Positions 20,954 through 32,030 of a stretch of 64,000 nt of DNA are shown here, piece after piece. Numbering within the stretch: the stretch's first letter is position 1; each line of letters begins with the position of its first letter. The notes below the pieces were generated by a model. The model did no database searches and was not told the DNA's origin. It saw nothing but the letters and a program-made list of their open reading frames with translations. Source of the DNA: Acanthopleura granulata (Eukaryota; Mollusca; Polyplacophora; Chitonida; Chitonidae). A program made the position numbers and the translations under genes. The stretch is taken from assembly GCA_016165875.1 (NCBI GenBank), contig JABBOT010000009.1, positions 17,292,790 to 17,356,789 of the forward strand, written 5' to 3'.

Positions 20954-23900
20954 ATGGAGCACAGTGAAACCTCTCCGCGGAACGCTGGAACATTCTGGAT
21001 AGTTTTGCTATGCGGCGCACACGTTTGTTTCTTGGCGGAAGGATGGATTTACAGAAACTCGAATGCGCCGAGTGCCACTCAGTTCTTGGGTTCAGACTCC
21101 GCTTTCTGTTTGTCCACGGACGAATTCACCGCCTCTCAGTACACAACAGCTACTGATGTCTCTCTCTACGACTGTCTGGAGAGGTGTCAAGAAGACAACA
21201 GCTGTGGTCACGCCATGTTTTGTGCCAGCGATGTCACTTGCTATCTGGAAAGTGAACAGGGCACAGAACCTTGCGGTGCTGATTGCGCGAAATGTCCTTG
21301 TTTCTACAATACAGGTAATGTGTGTATATACATATATGGTTGCGTCTTTTGGTTTTGTGTTTGGCTCGATAAGCTGAGATACAGCAGACATAAGACATAT
21401 AAGCCATACTGATTCGTTCATTTACTAGTATTCATTTTTTTTTGTACCGGGTACAATTTTGTTAAATCTATGTGTTGATTCCTTATAACTTTTGTAACAA
21501 ATTATATTTGTCTTTTATTACTCAATCTACAAGAACCTTTTTATTTGTTTTTATAATACCGGGCAGTTTTTTATGGTTGGAGGAAAGCGGAGTGCCCGCA
21601 GCAAAGTTGCTGAAATACATTTTCACGACTGACGTACTGACTTGTATTCCATCTTAACGCTAATCCGGGAAAAAGTCTTTGTCTTTGATTATTGAGTTCT
21701 AGCTTCAGGAGATATCTGAATAAAACCAACCACCCTTGATAATTTACTCAAGAACTTTCGCACGGATGACGTGCAATATTGATGTATTGACAAGCAGTTT
21801 ATAACGAATGTGCAAAACAGCCCGACGATCAACACTGAAGGCTCATTGTCACGAACACTTCTCCCTCCCGCGTATCAGTTCACGCATATCGCCCCGGATC
21901 TACTGTGAGGTGTGGTATTCTAGCAGGCTGTCTCACAAAGCAGAACTAAATAATGCATTTTGCGATCGCAACATAAACTGGAATTAAACAGTTTTGTGGA
22001 ACTCCGGCATGCTTTCTTGAACGTGCGTCTCACGGTTACTCTCATTAAGTGACGGTGTTAAGCATATACGGACGAGCTCTTGTGTCCTATGGAATGTCAG
22101 GAACATTGTCAGTGGCCGACATTGCCAGGCGCTTTGTGATACCTCATGCAAATCCCCGCCCCACTCATACACCGCTCAATGTTGCCAATGTTAAGAAAAT
22201 AATAATTTCAATAAATGTCAATGAACACAACTTCCATAAACATCTTCATAAATATCTTCACATTGCAGTTCGAAAGATTGTCTCGCGGAATTCATCTTGT
22301 GAGTCATCGTCTGTATTTTTTAGCGACAAGCACTTCCACCCGTGTGAAGGTGCTTTAGATGGAATCACCGGAAATAAAGGTATGTTTGACACTTATCAGT
22401 GATTGAGTCGTGGTGCGGACAAAACAAGGTTTAAGGTTTCTTTGCATAATATTCATGTTACTGTGTACAGATCTTAAATGTGACAGTACGGGATTTTGGG
22501 GTAATTCTAGACGGGTGACCCCAGGTATCTTGCATTTAAAATCGCTGCAACTTTTTTTTATATCTAATTCTGCGTAAGGCTTGGTACTAGGGGTCTTGTA
22601 AGGTGTTACTTCTTAAACACTTAAACAGTTAAAATAAAACTATAACTGAGGTAAAGGTGATAAGATATCGGATTTTACTAGTTAAATGTGACAATTTGCC
22701 AACTATCACACTGTCGTCGCTGCTCTGGTTTTATTCTCTATTTGGAAACTTTCCTATTTGACCGCTGAAAATTCCTATAATGAGCCTGACAGGAGAAGGC
22801 GATTCGAATTTTACCAATTAGGTGTCGCCGAATGGGTTCTCCGGAAAGACGACTGACCCCTGACCATTGAGGTGTCTAACTAGCTTTCTGGGAAGGCGAC
22901 AGACTTCTGAGCTTTGAGGCCTTGTCAAATGGGTTCACCATTGGTCTTTGACCATTGAGGGTCTCGTCTGTTGGGTTATGCTTGCGGAGGGGGGACTGGC
23001 CTCTGACCTATGAGACCTCGTCTAATTGGCTCTCAGGAAATACGACTGACCTTTGACCATTGAGGTCTCGTCTAATGGGTTCTCTGGGAAGACGCTTGAC
23101 ATTTCATCATTAATTGACCTTTTTTGTCTCTCGAAGTCTGGTCTAACGGGTTCTCCGGGAAGAGGACTGGCCTTTGGCCATTGAGGCCTCGTTTAATGGA
23201 CTCTCACGGAAAACGTCTGGTCTTTGGCCCTTGAGGTGTCGACTGGTCATTAACTATCGGGGTCTCTTGTTATAGATTCTCTGAGTGATGAATAACTGAT
23301 CCGCATTGGCGTAACTTTGTGGAAAGCAAGAGACAAGAGATATAGCCCCATGCATTTTGTTAACAATCATTCTCAGCATATACGAGGGGATGATATTAAA
23401 CTACCATTTGACAGTCACGATACAGATATCAGGATAAACCAGTCTCAGTCCAAGTTTTTTTTATCTTCTCCATGACGGTTTAGAATGAAATATATTGATG
23501 AAATATATTTCATTAAATTTATTCTATGGAATAAAAATACGTTCAAATGCTTCAGTAACATAATGGGCTTTGTGGTGGACACTACCAGTGGGAGGGCTCT
23601 AGGATGTCATGTTACATTTATTCCATTTTTTTAGCACCTAAAGGGACAAATTTTCGAGAAATTAACCTAGACCCTGAAGGTATAAAGGGGTCTTGTTATT
23701 GCAGAATCATAATGTAAGGGACTACAGAATAGAGAGTAAAACCAGAGCAGCAATGGCAGTGTGATAGTTTGGAAATGGTCACACGTTACAGGGGAACTCC
23801 GCCCTCTTCTCAACTTACCTCAGCTATGTATTCATGTAAATGTTTAATAAGTAACACCTTACACGCCCCTCAACACCATGGCAAAAACGTGAAGGAAAAA

Positions 23901-26036
23901 CTCAGAAAACTACTCAGAATGTTGTGTTGTCGTCACTTTTACACAATAACAAGAAACAGTGCAAAGGAACCAGACCTCGAGGATGCATAGTCCACCATAC
24001 AACAGTATACTGGTTTATGTCAGGAACAGAATATAAAAGACTAAACAATAGAGAGTAAAATCAGAGCAGCGACGACAGTATGATGTTTGGCAAATGGTCA
24101 TACGTTTGCCGGTATATCCTCGTGGCAATTTATTTTAATTAGGCCTTTATTCTAACTGTTAATGTGGGTTTTTAAGAAGTAAGACTTTACACCATCCCTA
24201 GCACCATGACGTAAGCAGAAATGGTAAAAAAAAAAAAGAAAACTTGCCAAAAAAAAAAAAAAATTGCAGTATAAAAGTTATCAAATTGTAATGACGGCCG
24301 TATTTGGAATCAGCACGTAATGGCCATTTAGATCATGCATACTTTCTTTCAATGTGGTCCCTTTGTTAAAGTGCTGCACTGTTAACTTACCGGCAGGAGA
24401 AACGTGGGACAACTACACCCAGTGCCCTATGTTATGTAACATTCACAGAGGTCCTGGATTATCTTTGTTTTAACCTTTGCTTTTGTATGAGATTAGTGAG
24501 TCCAAGGGTAATGCATAGAAGACAGGACACGACCACATTGCGATATATGTCTCAGTTTGTTGTTAGAGCAAAAGTGACATATGTATGTGAGGTAGGGCTG
24601 GATACGGTAAGTGGACCATATAATGCTACTTCAGTGACTTAAATGTTCAATCTGTGATGCGCCTGGATTAAAGCAACATGAGTAAGCATGAGAGATGACT
24701 AGCTATATTGTTTCACCCAGAATCCCATACAAGAGCTTTATGTTCATCTTTAAAACAGATTGGGGTCAGGTTTGGGCTTCTCAAGGTGAAGGCGTTGGAG
24801 CATGGATCAAATTTTACCTGGGCAAACCATATGTGCTAGGATCGGCCCGTATTATGCAACGGGACAGTAAAAACGAGAGGAATAAAGAAGTCATGTTCCA
24901 GTTTTCCGACAGTTCCAGTCAATCCGTAAGTTTTTGAATTCACTGGATTCACTTCCTTGTGGATTTTAAGTTTATGTCCCTAAGGGAAGCTTCAACAATC
25001 TTAGAGATATCACCCTCTGTCTGACGTCACCGTATGTCATATTGATATTTGATTGGTATTCAACACCTAACATAATGGAGAATTTTTACTTATATGACGG
25101 CAATTATGTTTTTGGATAGAAGAAGTCCGTGTGCTCTGAGTAAAACGCTTTTCACTACGTATGTAGTGAACAAACCTCACGGATGAAAGCGGCAACGGAA
25201 ACAGCGAAAGTTGCATGGATTCGAGCAAGCGACTTTATTGACCATGGAATGCCTACGGTGTGCTATTTCGTGTCCTCTTCTACCCCACCCAAATGAATGG
25301 CCTGCATGTATGTTTTTTTTTTAAAGTGGACCAACCGACCGACAGAGGTGGACAAAGTGACTTAAGCCGCGGTTACATCAGAGCCAAATTGCCGGCCTAA
25401 ATAAGGCCCGCTTAGAGCCAAGTTATTTCAATTCGCTAATTCATTGCTGTACGCGTTTACACTCCGATCAGTACATCTGAAGTCTGATTCGCCTACAGGG
25501 GGCACAGAGTCGCACCTGTCCCAATGGGTGTTTGTATGGTATGGCATAATATAAAAATGCAATGCATGTTGATCGATCGACTTTTTAAAAGCGATTTTTA
25601 AAAAAAGTCTTGCGAGATTAGCACTAATCTTTCGTGGATTTCACTAATCTCGCGTTATTATTTTTTTTTAAACCCGCGGCTCGAGAACTCTATAGCTGTA
25701 ATCTCGCAGAACTCGAAATAGTGAACTCCGCGCGAGTTTAGGGCTGATTTTGCAGCATTTTGCCAAACCTCTCCAGAAAACTCCAGTGAAAGCATCCATG
25801 CATCACGATATTGTTATTACGTGAATTTGATTTGTGTGTGTTATATTTTTCAGTTCAAGTTACCCTTCATGGACGTAGATGGCTTCTATTGGGATCAGGT
25901 GGCTCTTCAACCCGTAGAAACAGAGTGGGTTAACATTACTATATTATCTGTTTACACAGCACACAACAACGGATTTGCCGAGATAGAGGTATACGCCCAT
26001 CTCGGCGTCACTACTTGTTCCTTCCCGGAGGAGTGA
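20954..26036 (+). CDS. Secreted PAN/Apple-like plus discoidin-like protein, 4 exons
   Basis: Exons: 20954-21314, 22269-22379, 24759-24925, 25854-26036 (stop TGA). Splice phases 1, 1, 0 agree, all borders are GT-AG, and the total is 273 residues. Residues 13-28 form a hydrophobic signal-peptide core (TFWIVLLCGAHVCFLA). Residues 52-116 hold ten cysteines, with a PAN/Apple-like 'YDCLERCQEDNSCGHAMFC'. Residues 130-262 look like a discoidin/F5-8C galactose-binding fold: 'GALDGITGNK' near the start, 'GVGAWIKFYLGK', 'VMFQFSDSS', and 'NNGFAEIEVY' at the end, with cysteines at 131, 146 and 268. N-glycosylation sequons are at N128 and N240. There is no membrane anchor, so it is probably a secreted carbohydrate-, lipid- or matrix-binding protein; the ligand is unknown. 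The start is the only ATG before the signal peptide. Not identified with a named gene. Confidence 0.82.
22686..22745 (-). repeat. Dispersed repeat R, inverted fragment
   Basis: 'TGCCAACTATCACACTGTCG', then 'TCGCTGCTCTGGTTTTATTC', is the reverse complement of the repeat R block near 23733-23788. It lies in intron 2. Confidence 0.75.
22825..23275 (-). repeat. 50-bp minisatellite, array 3 (intron 2)
   Basis: About nine diverged units with the same blocks as array 2 ('TTGACCATTGAGGTCTCGTC', 'TAATGGGTTCTCTGGGAAGA'). It sits between exons 2 and 3 of the PAN-discoidin gene, matching array 2 in segment A. Confidence 0.9.
23690..24250 (+). repeat. Tandem pair of dispersed repeat R (intron 2)
   Basis: Two successive copies: 'AGAATAGAGAGTAAAACC' at about 23733 and 'ACAATAGAGAGTAAAATC' at about 24046. 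Each is followed by 'GTTTGGAAATGGTCACACG' or 'TTTGGCAAATGGTCATACG'. The second ends in A-rich runs (24220-24265). The offset is about 310 bp. The frame at 23769-23990 is repeat-derived. Confidence 0.75.
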
Positions 26037-26039
26037 TAG

Positions 26040-26765
26040 CATCATTTAAGCATACTCTTAAAAGCTCCTCAAGGGGTGCGGTTGATGTGTATGAAGGACA
26101 TCATCAAGGATAGGCTACCGTAGTGTTGGCATGTGTCAAAAGGTAGGCTAGTGGTGTGGTGTGTCAGGGAAAGGCTAGTGCTGGCGTGTATCAATGGCCG
26201 CTTTTGTTGGCGTGTGGCACGGATTGCTGTAGTTGATATATGTCCAAGCCAGCTGTTATTGACAGTGTTAAGGACAGATGTTGTCGGTGTGTGTCAAGGA
26301 CGGCTGCTCATGTGCCGATGAGAGTTGCTGTTGGCGAATGTCAAGGAAAGCTGATGTTGGTGTGTATCAAGGAATGCTGTTGCTGGCGTGTGCCACGGAC
26401 TGCTGTTATTGACAGTGTTAAGGACAGATGTTGTCGGTGTGTGTCAAGGACGGTTGCACATGTGCCGATGAGAGTTGCTGTTGGCGTATGTCAGGGAAAG
26501 CTGCTGTTGGCATCTTTCAAGGAATGCTGTTGCTTTATTTATTTATTTATTTGATTGGTGTTTTACGACGTATGCAAGCATGTTTCACTTTTGGCACAAG
26601 GAGACCAGGCAGAGTTCGAGGGAGCCCACGACCTGCTGATGTGTATCAATGAGTTGTGGTTGGTGTGTATTGAAGACTGTTGCTGTCTACTTGTGTCAAA
26701 GGCGGCTATTTTTGGCGTGTATCAAGGACACCTGTCGTTGGACGGCGTCATTGTAAGAATATGTA
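26040..26765 (+). repeat. Minisatellite in the 3' UTR with higher-order units
   Basis: Begins right after the stop codon. The basic unit is about 27-32 bp ('GTGTGTCAAGGACGGCTGCT', 'GTTGGCGTGTATCAAGGA'). A higher-order unit of about 160 bp is nearly identical between 26234-26395 and 26400-26555, both with 'CTGTTATTGACAGTGTTAAG' and 'CATGTGCCGATGAGAGTTGC'. A SINE fragment interrupts it at about 26536-26640. Frames at 26133, 26240, 26428 and 26555 are repeat translations. Confidence 0.85.
26536..26640 (-). mobile_element. Fragment of SINE family 1
   Basis: 'TTTATTTATTTGATTGGTGT', then 'TTTTACGACGTATGCAAGCA' and 'AGGAGACCAGGCAGAGTTCG', is the tail half of the SINE seen complete at 56038-56306. 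It is inserted into the 3' UTR minisatellite. Confidence 0.75.
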
Positions 26766-26775
26766 AATAGGTGTA

Positions 26776-26781
26776 AATAAA
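26776..26781 (+). terminator. Polyadenylation signal of the PAN-discoidin gene
   Basis: AATAAA in 'GTGTAAATAAACATG', 740 bases after the stop, followed by TGT/T-rich sequence typical of a cleavage-region downstream element. If used, the whole minisatellite is in the mature 3' UTR. Confidence 0.6.
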
Positions 26782-26984
26782 CATGTATTTTTTGTTGACT
26801 GTCCCTGTTTTCTTGTGTGAAGTCCTGTTTGTCACCAACTCGAGAATGGGTTAAATTCACATCATGCACTATGGGCTACACCTGTTTAGCTTCATGAAGA
26901 CCCACAGAGACATACCAACAAGAATTCAGGAAACGTTACTTTGACACTACACGTCACCTGCTCTTTAGGGTTATTAGAATAACA

Positions 26985-27250
26985 GTTGGCTGATTGACTG
27001 TCGGGCTGGTGTACTGACAGATTGACCGAGCGGCGGGCTGATGGGGTTGCGGACTGGGGTACTGGCAGACTGATAGGTTGGTGGCCTGGGCGAGTGGCAG
27101 ACTATCTGACTGATGAATTGACGGACTGGTCGACTGGCAGACTGGTGGAACAATTGACTGATGGAACAATTGACTGATGGACTGGAGGAATACCGAACTG
27201 ACAGATTGATGAACTGGCAAACTGACAGACAAACGGGACTGGCGATCGCT
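26985..27250 (+). repeat. GACTGG-rich minisatellite
   Basis: Irregular repeats of about 12 bp built on 'GACTGG(C)AGACTGA' and 'GGACTGGTCGACTGGCAGAC'. One perfect pair, 'TGGAACAATTGACTGA', is repeated at 27146 and 27163. Ser/Gln/Pro-rich minus-strand frames here are artefacts of the repeat. Confidence 0.8.
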
Positions 27251-27304
27251 AGTATCCAAGCGCAGCACAACGAGCCTCTCACCAATGCGGTCGTTGTGAA
27301 TTCT

Positions 27305-27553
27305 ACATTTGATTTTATTCCATTGGTGTTTTACGCCTTTCTCAGAAATATTTCACCTATACGACGGCGGCCAACATTATGGTGGGAAGAAACTGGGCAG
27401 AGTCCGGGGAAAATCCATGACCATCCGCAGGCTGCTGGCAGACCTTCCCACGTTCGGCCGGAGAGGAAGCCAGCATGAACTGGGCACAGTGACCGCGCCG
27501 TTGTGAGGCTTACGCTGCGCTAGCGCGCCTACCAACTGAGCCACGGAGCACTC
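27305..27553 (-). mobile_element. SINE family 1, nearly complete
   Basis: The head on the right reads on the minus strand 'GTGGCTCAGTTGGTAGGC' (A-box region of a tRNA). The body contains 'TGCTGGCTTCCTCTCCGGCC' and 'CCATAATGTTGGCCGCCGTC', and the tail is 'AAAACACCAATGGAATAAAA' at the left. The frame at 27161-27478 runs through it by chance. Confidence 0.88.
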
Positions 27554-27559
27554 CGTGAG

Positions 27560-27745
27560 TTCTATAGACCAGCTCTGGCTGGCTTCCTCTCCGGGGGTGT
27601 GTGGAAATATCTATTAGGATTGTCGTGCTTGGGTTTCCCCCGTGCTCTGTTTGGTTTAATCCCACCACGATGCTACCCGTCACTCTGTAAGAGAAATATT
27701 CTTTAATACGTCGTAAAACACCAATAGATGAATAAATAGATAAAT
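27560..27745 (+). mobile_element. SINE family 1, 5'-truncated, inverted partner
   Basis: 'CTGGCTTCCTCTCCGGGG', 'GGGTTTCCCCCGTGCTCTG' and 'GTCGTAAAACACCAATAGAT' match the body and tail of the neighbouring minus-strand SINE but run in the plus orientation. The two copies face each other head to head only a few bases apart. Confidence 0.85.
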
Positions 27746-27749
27746 GCTA

Positions 27750-29140
27750 ATATAAAAAGCATATATGTAAAAACAGGACCCTATCGTATTTGAATGGCTT
27801 CCCTTTACGCTCGGTTTCCTGCTCCCTCTCCGCTCTGAAGAATGTTTCATTGGTACGACGGCAGTCAGTTCTTTGGATTGAGCAAATTGTCTGTATTTGG
27901 CGCATAAACTTGCATACAAGCTCAGTATAGGCCTGTATGCACGGCTTAGAGGTGAAAAGCCTTAAATATATACATGTAATTAGCACGGTCAAGTTAGAAG
28001 CGCTTTACTGCCTGAAACACGGTGCTGGTGCTACACGCTACTGTGTGGAAGCACGTGGGCCTTACATAGGCGTTAGAACATGGCGACTTGAAAATAGGGT
28101 CACATTTTGCATATACGACCGTTTGAAAACCACACAGATTCAGGCAAGTTTGAAACACGACTGAGTGCATGGAAAGATGCAGGTTGTAGGCCTTCTTCTT
28201 GCATGAAGGCTTGGCTGTTCGTGAACACAACAACTGCTTGAAAGTGTTTTTGCTGTCAGCATTGCACTATAATTTCAGCCGACTGACGCTGGCGCCCTGT
28301 GAGCCTGGGTTGGTGTCGCTAGCAAGCCCGCCTGTGTAGAGAGTATCGGTATTGCAACAACATATCCTGGATGTGCACACAACACAACAGTCACGTATCG
28401 CGCGAGCCTATGCAGACAGAAGAGGGTGGCCTATCCCCGGATAGGGTGACCCACTGGTAAATCTCCATCAACTAGCTCACGCCCTCAAAGTATACATATA
28501 GTACACACCCGCAGATTTACACAGTACCCTAACAACAGGCCTGAATACATGCATGCACGGTCAAGTCCTCAGCGATCAGTAACTTTATTTACGAAGTTAA
28601 ATACTTCAACAACTTTCAAACTTCAAGCTAGACGTACATACACGTATAGACTATCCACGCGTATGTGTACGCACTACACCTATGAATGTTTAGAAGTCGG
28701 AATGATAGAACAGGCGGGTGTATGATGAAGACCGGATTTGAAGTGACCCTAACACAGGAACTACTGCCTAGACATCTATGAAAGCAACTGAGACAAAAAG
28801 GCTGAATTTAAAGGCTCTACAGTAATATATGTACGAGCGAGTTAGAGCTGGTGGCATGGACGAAACGTCGGGACGTGTCAAATCGGTTACCGCCTCTCAG
28901 TGAGAGTCTGATCAAACACATGTAGGCATACTAGCAGTATATACATGTATGTCCTTGTGTTGTATACATTTGGGCAAACACGCGTGACAGGCATTTTTTC
29001 ACTGTCGATAAAAACAAAACGAAATACCGTGGCAATCGGTCAGGTTTTGGAATGTGTTGCGACACGAAACCGTCTGAATTTGGACTGGTTTCCGATTTCA
29101 CCGAGGCATCTTTGAGGGATCAGCGCAGTTTCGGAAACCT
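27750..29140. other. Unassigned spacer, relatively CG-rich on its right
   Basis: Frames on both strands near 27937-28233 are overlapping and have no domain. From about 28260 the sequence has more CpG than its surroundings, consistent with the upstream region of a promoter. No repeat is recognised. Confidence 0.35.
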
Positions 29141-29144
29141 ACAA

Positions 29145-29308
29145 GAAGCGTCCAATCAGATTGACGGAAATTCATCCATTCGCCGAACGGGCATCTGTCC
29201 CGGAGGGAAGTATTAAACACTGGCGGGAGATGCAGAGCCTGCGAACACTGGAGACACAGATAATATGTCACAAAATCTGTAGTGTTGCGACTGAAGTTAC
29301 CAGTGACA
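29145..29308 (+). promoter_or_regulatory. Candidate promoter and 5' UTR
   Basis: A CCAAT box in forward orientation ('GTCCAATCAGA') lies near 29150, in locally CpG-rich DNA. About 150 bases later there is an ATG with a clean downstream splice donor. The transcription start is not defined by sequence alone. Confidence 0.4.
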
Positions 29309-29353
29309 ATGTATAGGCATCAAGGAGACAGAGTCGTGCTTCAAGACAAAGCG
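29309..29353 (+). CDS. Candidate first coding exon (15 codons)
   Basis: ATG at 29309 opens 'MYRHQGDRVVLQDKA', followed exactly by GTAAGC, a strong donor in phase 0. The smoothelin-like exon at 46253 begins in phase 0, so the two could be joined across a 16.9-kb intron. Nothing else links them, so it may belong to another transcript. No acceptor precedes it, in keeping with a first exon. Confidence 0.4.
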
Positions 29354-29810
29354 GTAAGCTTACGTTGAGTGGGTTGTGGGCCTGGCATGTTAATGTCATC
29401 AATGCGTGCATGCCGTGCTTGAATAAGCCAGATCAAATGACTATGAACTGATGAAGTTAATGATTTTCAAGTGGCTTGCTCGGCGTTGTTTTGATCATCT
29501 GTTTGTTCGTTGCTGGAAATCAAAGAGAATCAGATGAAGAATTACTAATTACTGACACACTTGGATGGGCTTTAGGTGTGGTAACGTGAACTGGATTAGT
29601 CAAGTCATTCGATCAGAAATGAAGTTCTGACCAGGCACATACATGAAACTGATGTAACCTAAAAAATTAGGCGTTGTATAGTAAAGATTTAGACCGTATC
29701 ATATTGTTATACCTGTAGGATAGTTGAAAAGACTGGGCTGCTGTTACATTGAAGAAACTCCTTTTCGCATGAACATCTGAGAAAGTCGGTCAGTGACCAA
29801 AAAAGGTAGT

Positions 29811-30922
29811 AAGGATACTAGAACCTCTCAGGGTTGAAATTTGGCCCAATTATTTTATTTTTATTTAACATTCTTATTCTCCATTCTCCCATCTTTCCTC
29901 TCACTGAAAGATGATAACCAAATTCTAATTCTAAATGCCTAAAATCTGACAAAAAATATAACGTGTTTTGTTTTCTTAGTTCCCCTTGATTAGGTGGATT
30001 ATCTCACTGGAGAGGGGTTACCTGCTGTGAATAGACACGCCTCTGGTAAATGTGTATTGTCTCCTATAAACAGTACATGGCTGCTTGTGCAGACTACCCA
30101 AGCAGACCTATTAACTACAACAACCTAAATCACTCCATTGGTGTGCCATTCGGGGAGGGATTTATAAACACACATTCTAGCAGGTTTTGCTCAGAAATGT
30201 CAAGACAAAACACCAGTTTACACTTTCATGGAGCATGATAAGATTTAAAATTTAACATACATATGTGCATATGTTCACATTTTAACTTACAGCAGGACAA
30301 TTTGAGAGTAAAATTAAGTGGCAAACTAATTAATGATGAATTTTATCACCCATAATGCTCCTCCAGACATTTTGGTCTTTTTCTCTCTTTCTGTTTTTGA
30401 GACATTTGTGTCATGAAATAATTTTATTTCTCACGTATTTCTCAACATAAAGCTATGAAACTTGGCACACATGTAGCTAAATACTTGAGCTAAAAAACAG
30501 TCCCACAATTTTTTCATTTTTTTTTAACTTTAAAGATATTAATGAAATAACATCAAAAGCTTCAAATTTTTTAAGAAGTTTTGAAAGTGGTAACTTTAAA
30601 TGATCACTCAGAACAGTCTTAAATGATCACTCTTGGATGAATATTAAATCTGTGGGATCATGTTTTAATTTAAATAGTAAATTATCCACCTGAGCAAGAA
30701 AAATTTGAAAATTTTGAAAAATGTCGGATGAATGGCAATTTGAAAAGCAGCTCTAATTTCTTTCAAACTTGCTCTTTAATGGTATTACTATTAAAGTTAG
30801 GTAAATTTTAAAAGGTTTTCTGAAGTCAGCAGTTGGTAAGCTTTCAGAATATATACATATGACCAAATTTGATCAATATTTTGGACAAGAACATAATGAG
30901 GTAAAGAGGTTCTAGTGTCCTT
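29811..30922. mobile_element. 1.1-kb nonautonomous TIR element, copy 1
   Basis: The ends are inverted repeats: AAGGATACTAGAACCTCT at 29811 and AGAGGTTCTAGTGTCCTT at 30905, with one mismatch in 18. Each is bordered by TA, which would suit a TA target duplication. There is no transposase frame inside. A second copy lies inverted at 38704-40057. The shared interior includes 'CCTCTGGTAAATGTGTATTG' and 'CTGCTGTGAATAGACACG'. It is a MITE-like element or deletion derivative of unknown superfamily. Confidence 0.82.
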
Positions 30923-30924
30923 AA

Positions 30925-32030
30925 ACTTGTCTTTACAAGTGCCAGCCTGCTTTTTGTAAGGTCATTGCGGAAATAAGATTCTTCATTGAAGTGATGTGAT
31001 ACAGCACATTTACACCCTCAGCCATGTCGTGCGATGAACACAACAACATCAGCTTTACAATTCCTCTTACTCTGTCTTCCACAGTGATCTGCTTTGAATC
31101 CTAAATAGATTGTGTACAGAATAACTTGAGTGTGTACATCACTGTGATTTCGTCTTTGTCCACTCGTCCATAAAAGGGATTGGTTGACAGTGGAGATATG
31201 ATTTTCCGGGTTAACCCCTTGCAGCCTTGGTCGTCCTTTATATTGTGTACTAAACATGAAATTCAGCTTAGCTTAGACTTGCCTGTTCTTCATCCAGCCA
31301 ATCCGCAAGAATTCAGTATCCCTTTAAGGGAGGTGTCTTACTTGTATGGTACATTTGTGTTTTTTCCCAAGATCTCCAGTACAAGTATCTTGCAGATGTT
31401 AAATTGAACAAGAAGTCAGCCACTGAACTTGAATTAATTTACGAAGAAGGTGCAAAATATTCGATACATTCTTCAGCTCTTATAAACTGAATCAATAGCA
31501 AATGATCAGGGAATACACTGCAGGATATTTGGAACAGATTCTTTCCTGTCTACATTTCCTTCATAAATCATGCTTTGCCAACGGGGAAGGAAAATTGTGT
31601 ACCGAAATCTTCTCATGCCCAGGCAGTGGCTGTTCTGAGGCAGTTTCCTTGCAAACCCACAAATAACTGCAGGCTCCTGTCCATCAAATAGTCATTCTTA
31701 GTTCTACACAAATTTAGGACTGCCTCAGAATGCTTTAGTATTATACTCAAATTAATCTCAAATGCCAGGTTATTGCTCTAATGTCTGTCCATTCACCATG
31801 AGAAACTCAATAAACCACTGAGGCACTGAGGTGCTATGATGTTACAGCCAAAGTGTTACATGACCTTTGCAAGGCTGAGGGGGGGGGGGGGGCTCAGTGG
31901 CTCAGTTGGTTAGCGCGCTGTATTTTACAATGCAGTAAGCCCCTAGCTGTGTAGATATTGTATAGATTTGTGGCAAAACCATGTCATTTAATACCTGAAT
32001 AAAACAAAATTTTGGTAAACACTTTTAAAT
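30925..32030. other. Intron-like DNA with a SINE-head remnant
   Basis: A run of G (about 31880-31893) is followed by 'GGCTCAGTGGCTCAGTTGGT' and 'TAGCGCGCTG', a tRNA-derived SINE head without a recognisable body (31889-31930). No exon is supported elsewhere; the frames at 31018-31257 and 31180-31407 have no features. Confidence 0.45.

Larger units (their letters stand above)
20521..24700 (+). repeat. Segment B: intact partner of segment A
   Basis: This aligns block by block with 4450-9175, as described for segment A. It carries exon 1, exon 2 and most of intron 2 of the PAN-discoidin gene. Exons 3 and 4 lie beyond the aligned part, so either A never had them or they were lost before or with the LINE insertion. 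Confidence 0.85.

Noticed and set aside
26133..26770. Overlapping Cys/Val-rich frames after the PAN-discoidin stop codon
   Set aside because: They come from the 3' UTR minisatellite. The same repeat is open in several frames.
26954..27285. Minus-strand Ser/Gln/Pro-rich frames of 103-104 codons
   Set aside because: GACTGG minisatellite read in two frames; low complexity, no start context or splice sites.
31889..31925. Possible tRNA gene ('GTGGCTCAGTTGGTTAGCGC')
   Set aside because: Only the 5' half of a tRNA is legible. It matches the head of the local SINE family, and there is no acceptor-stem partner.
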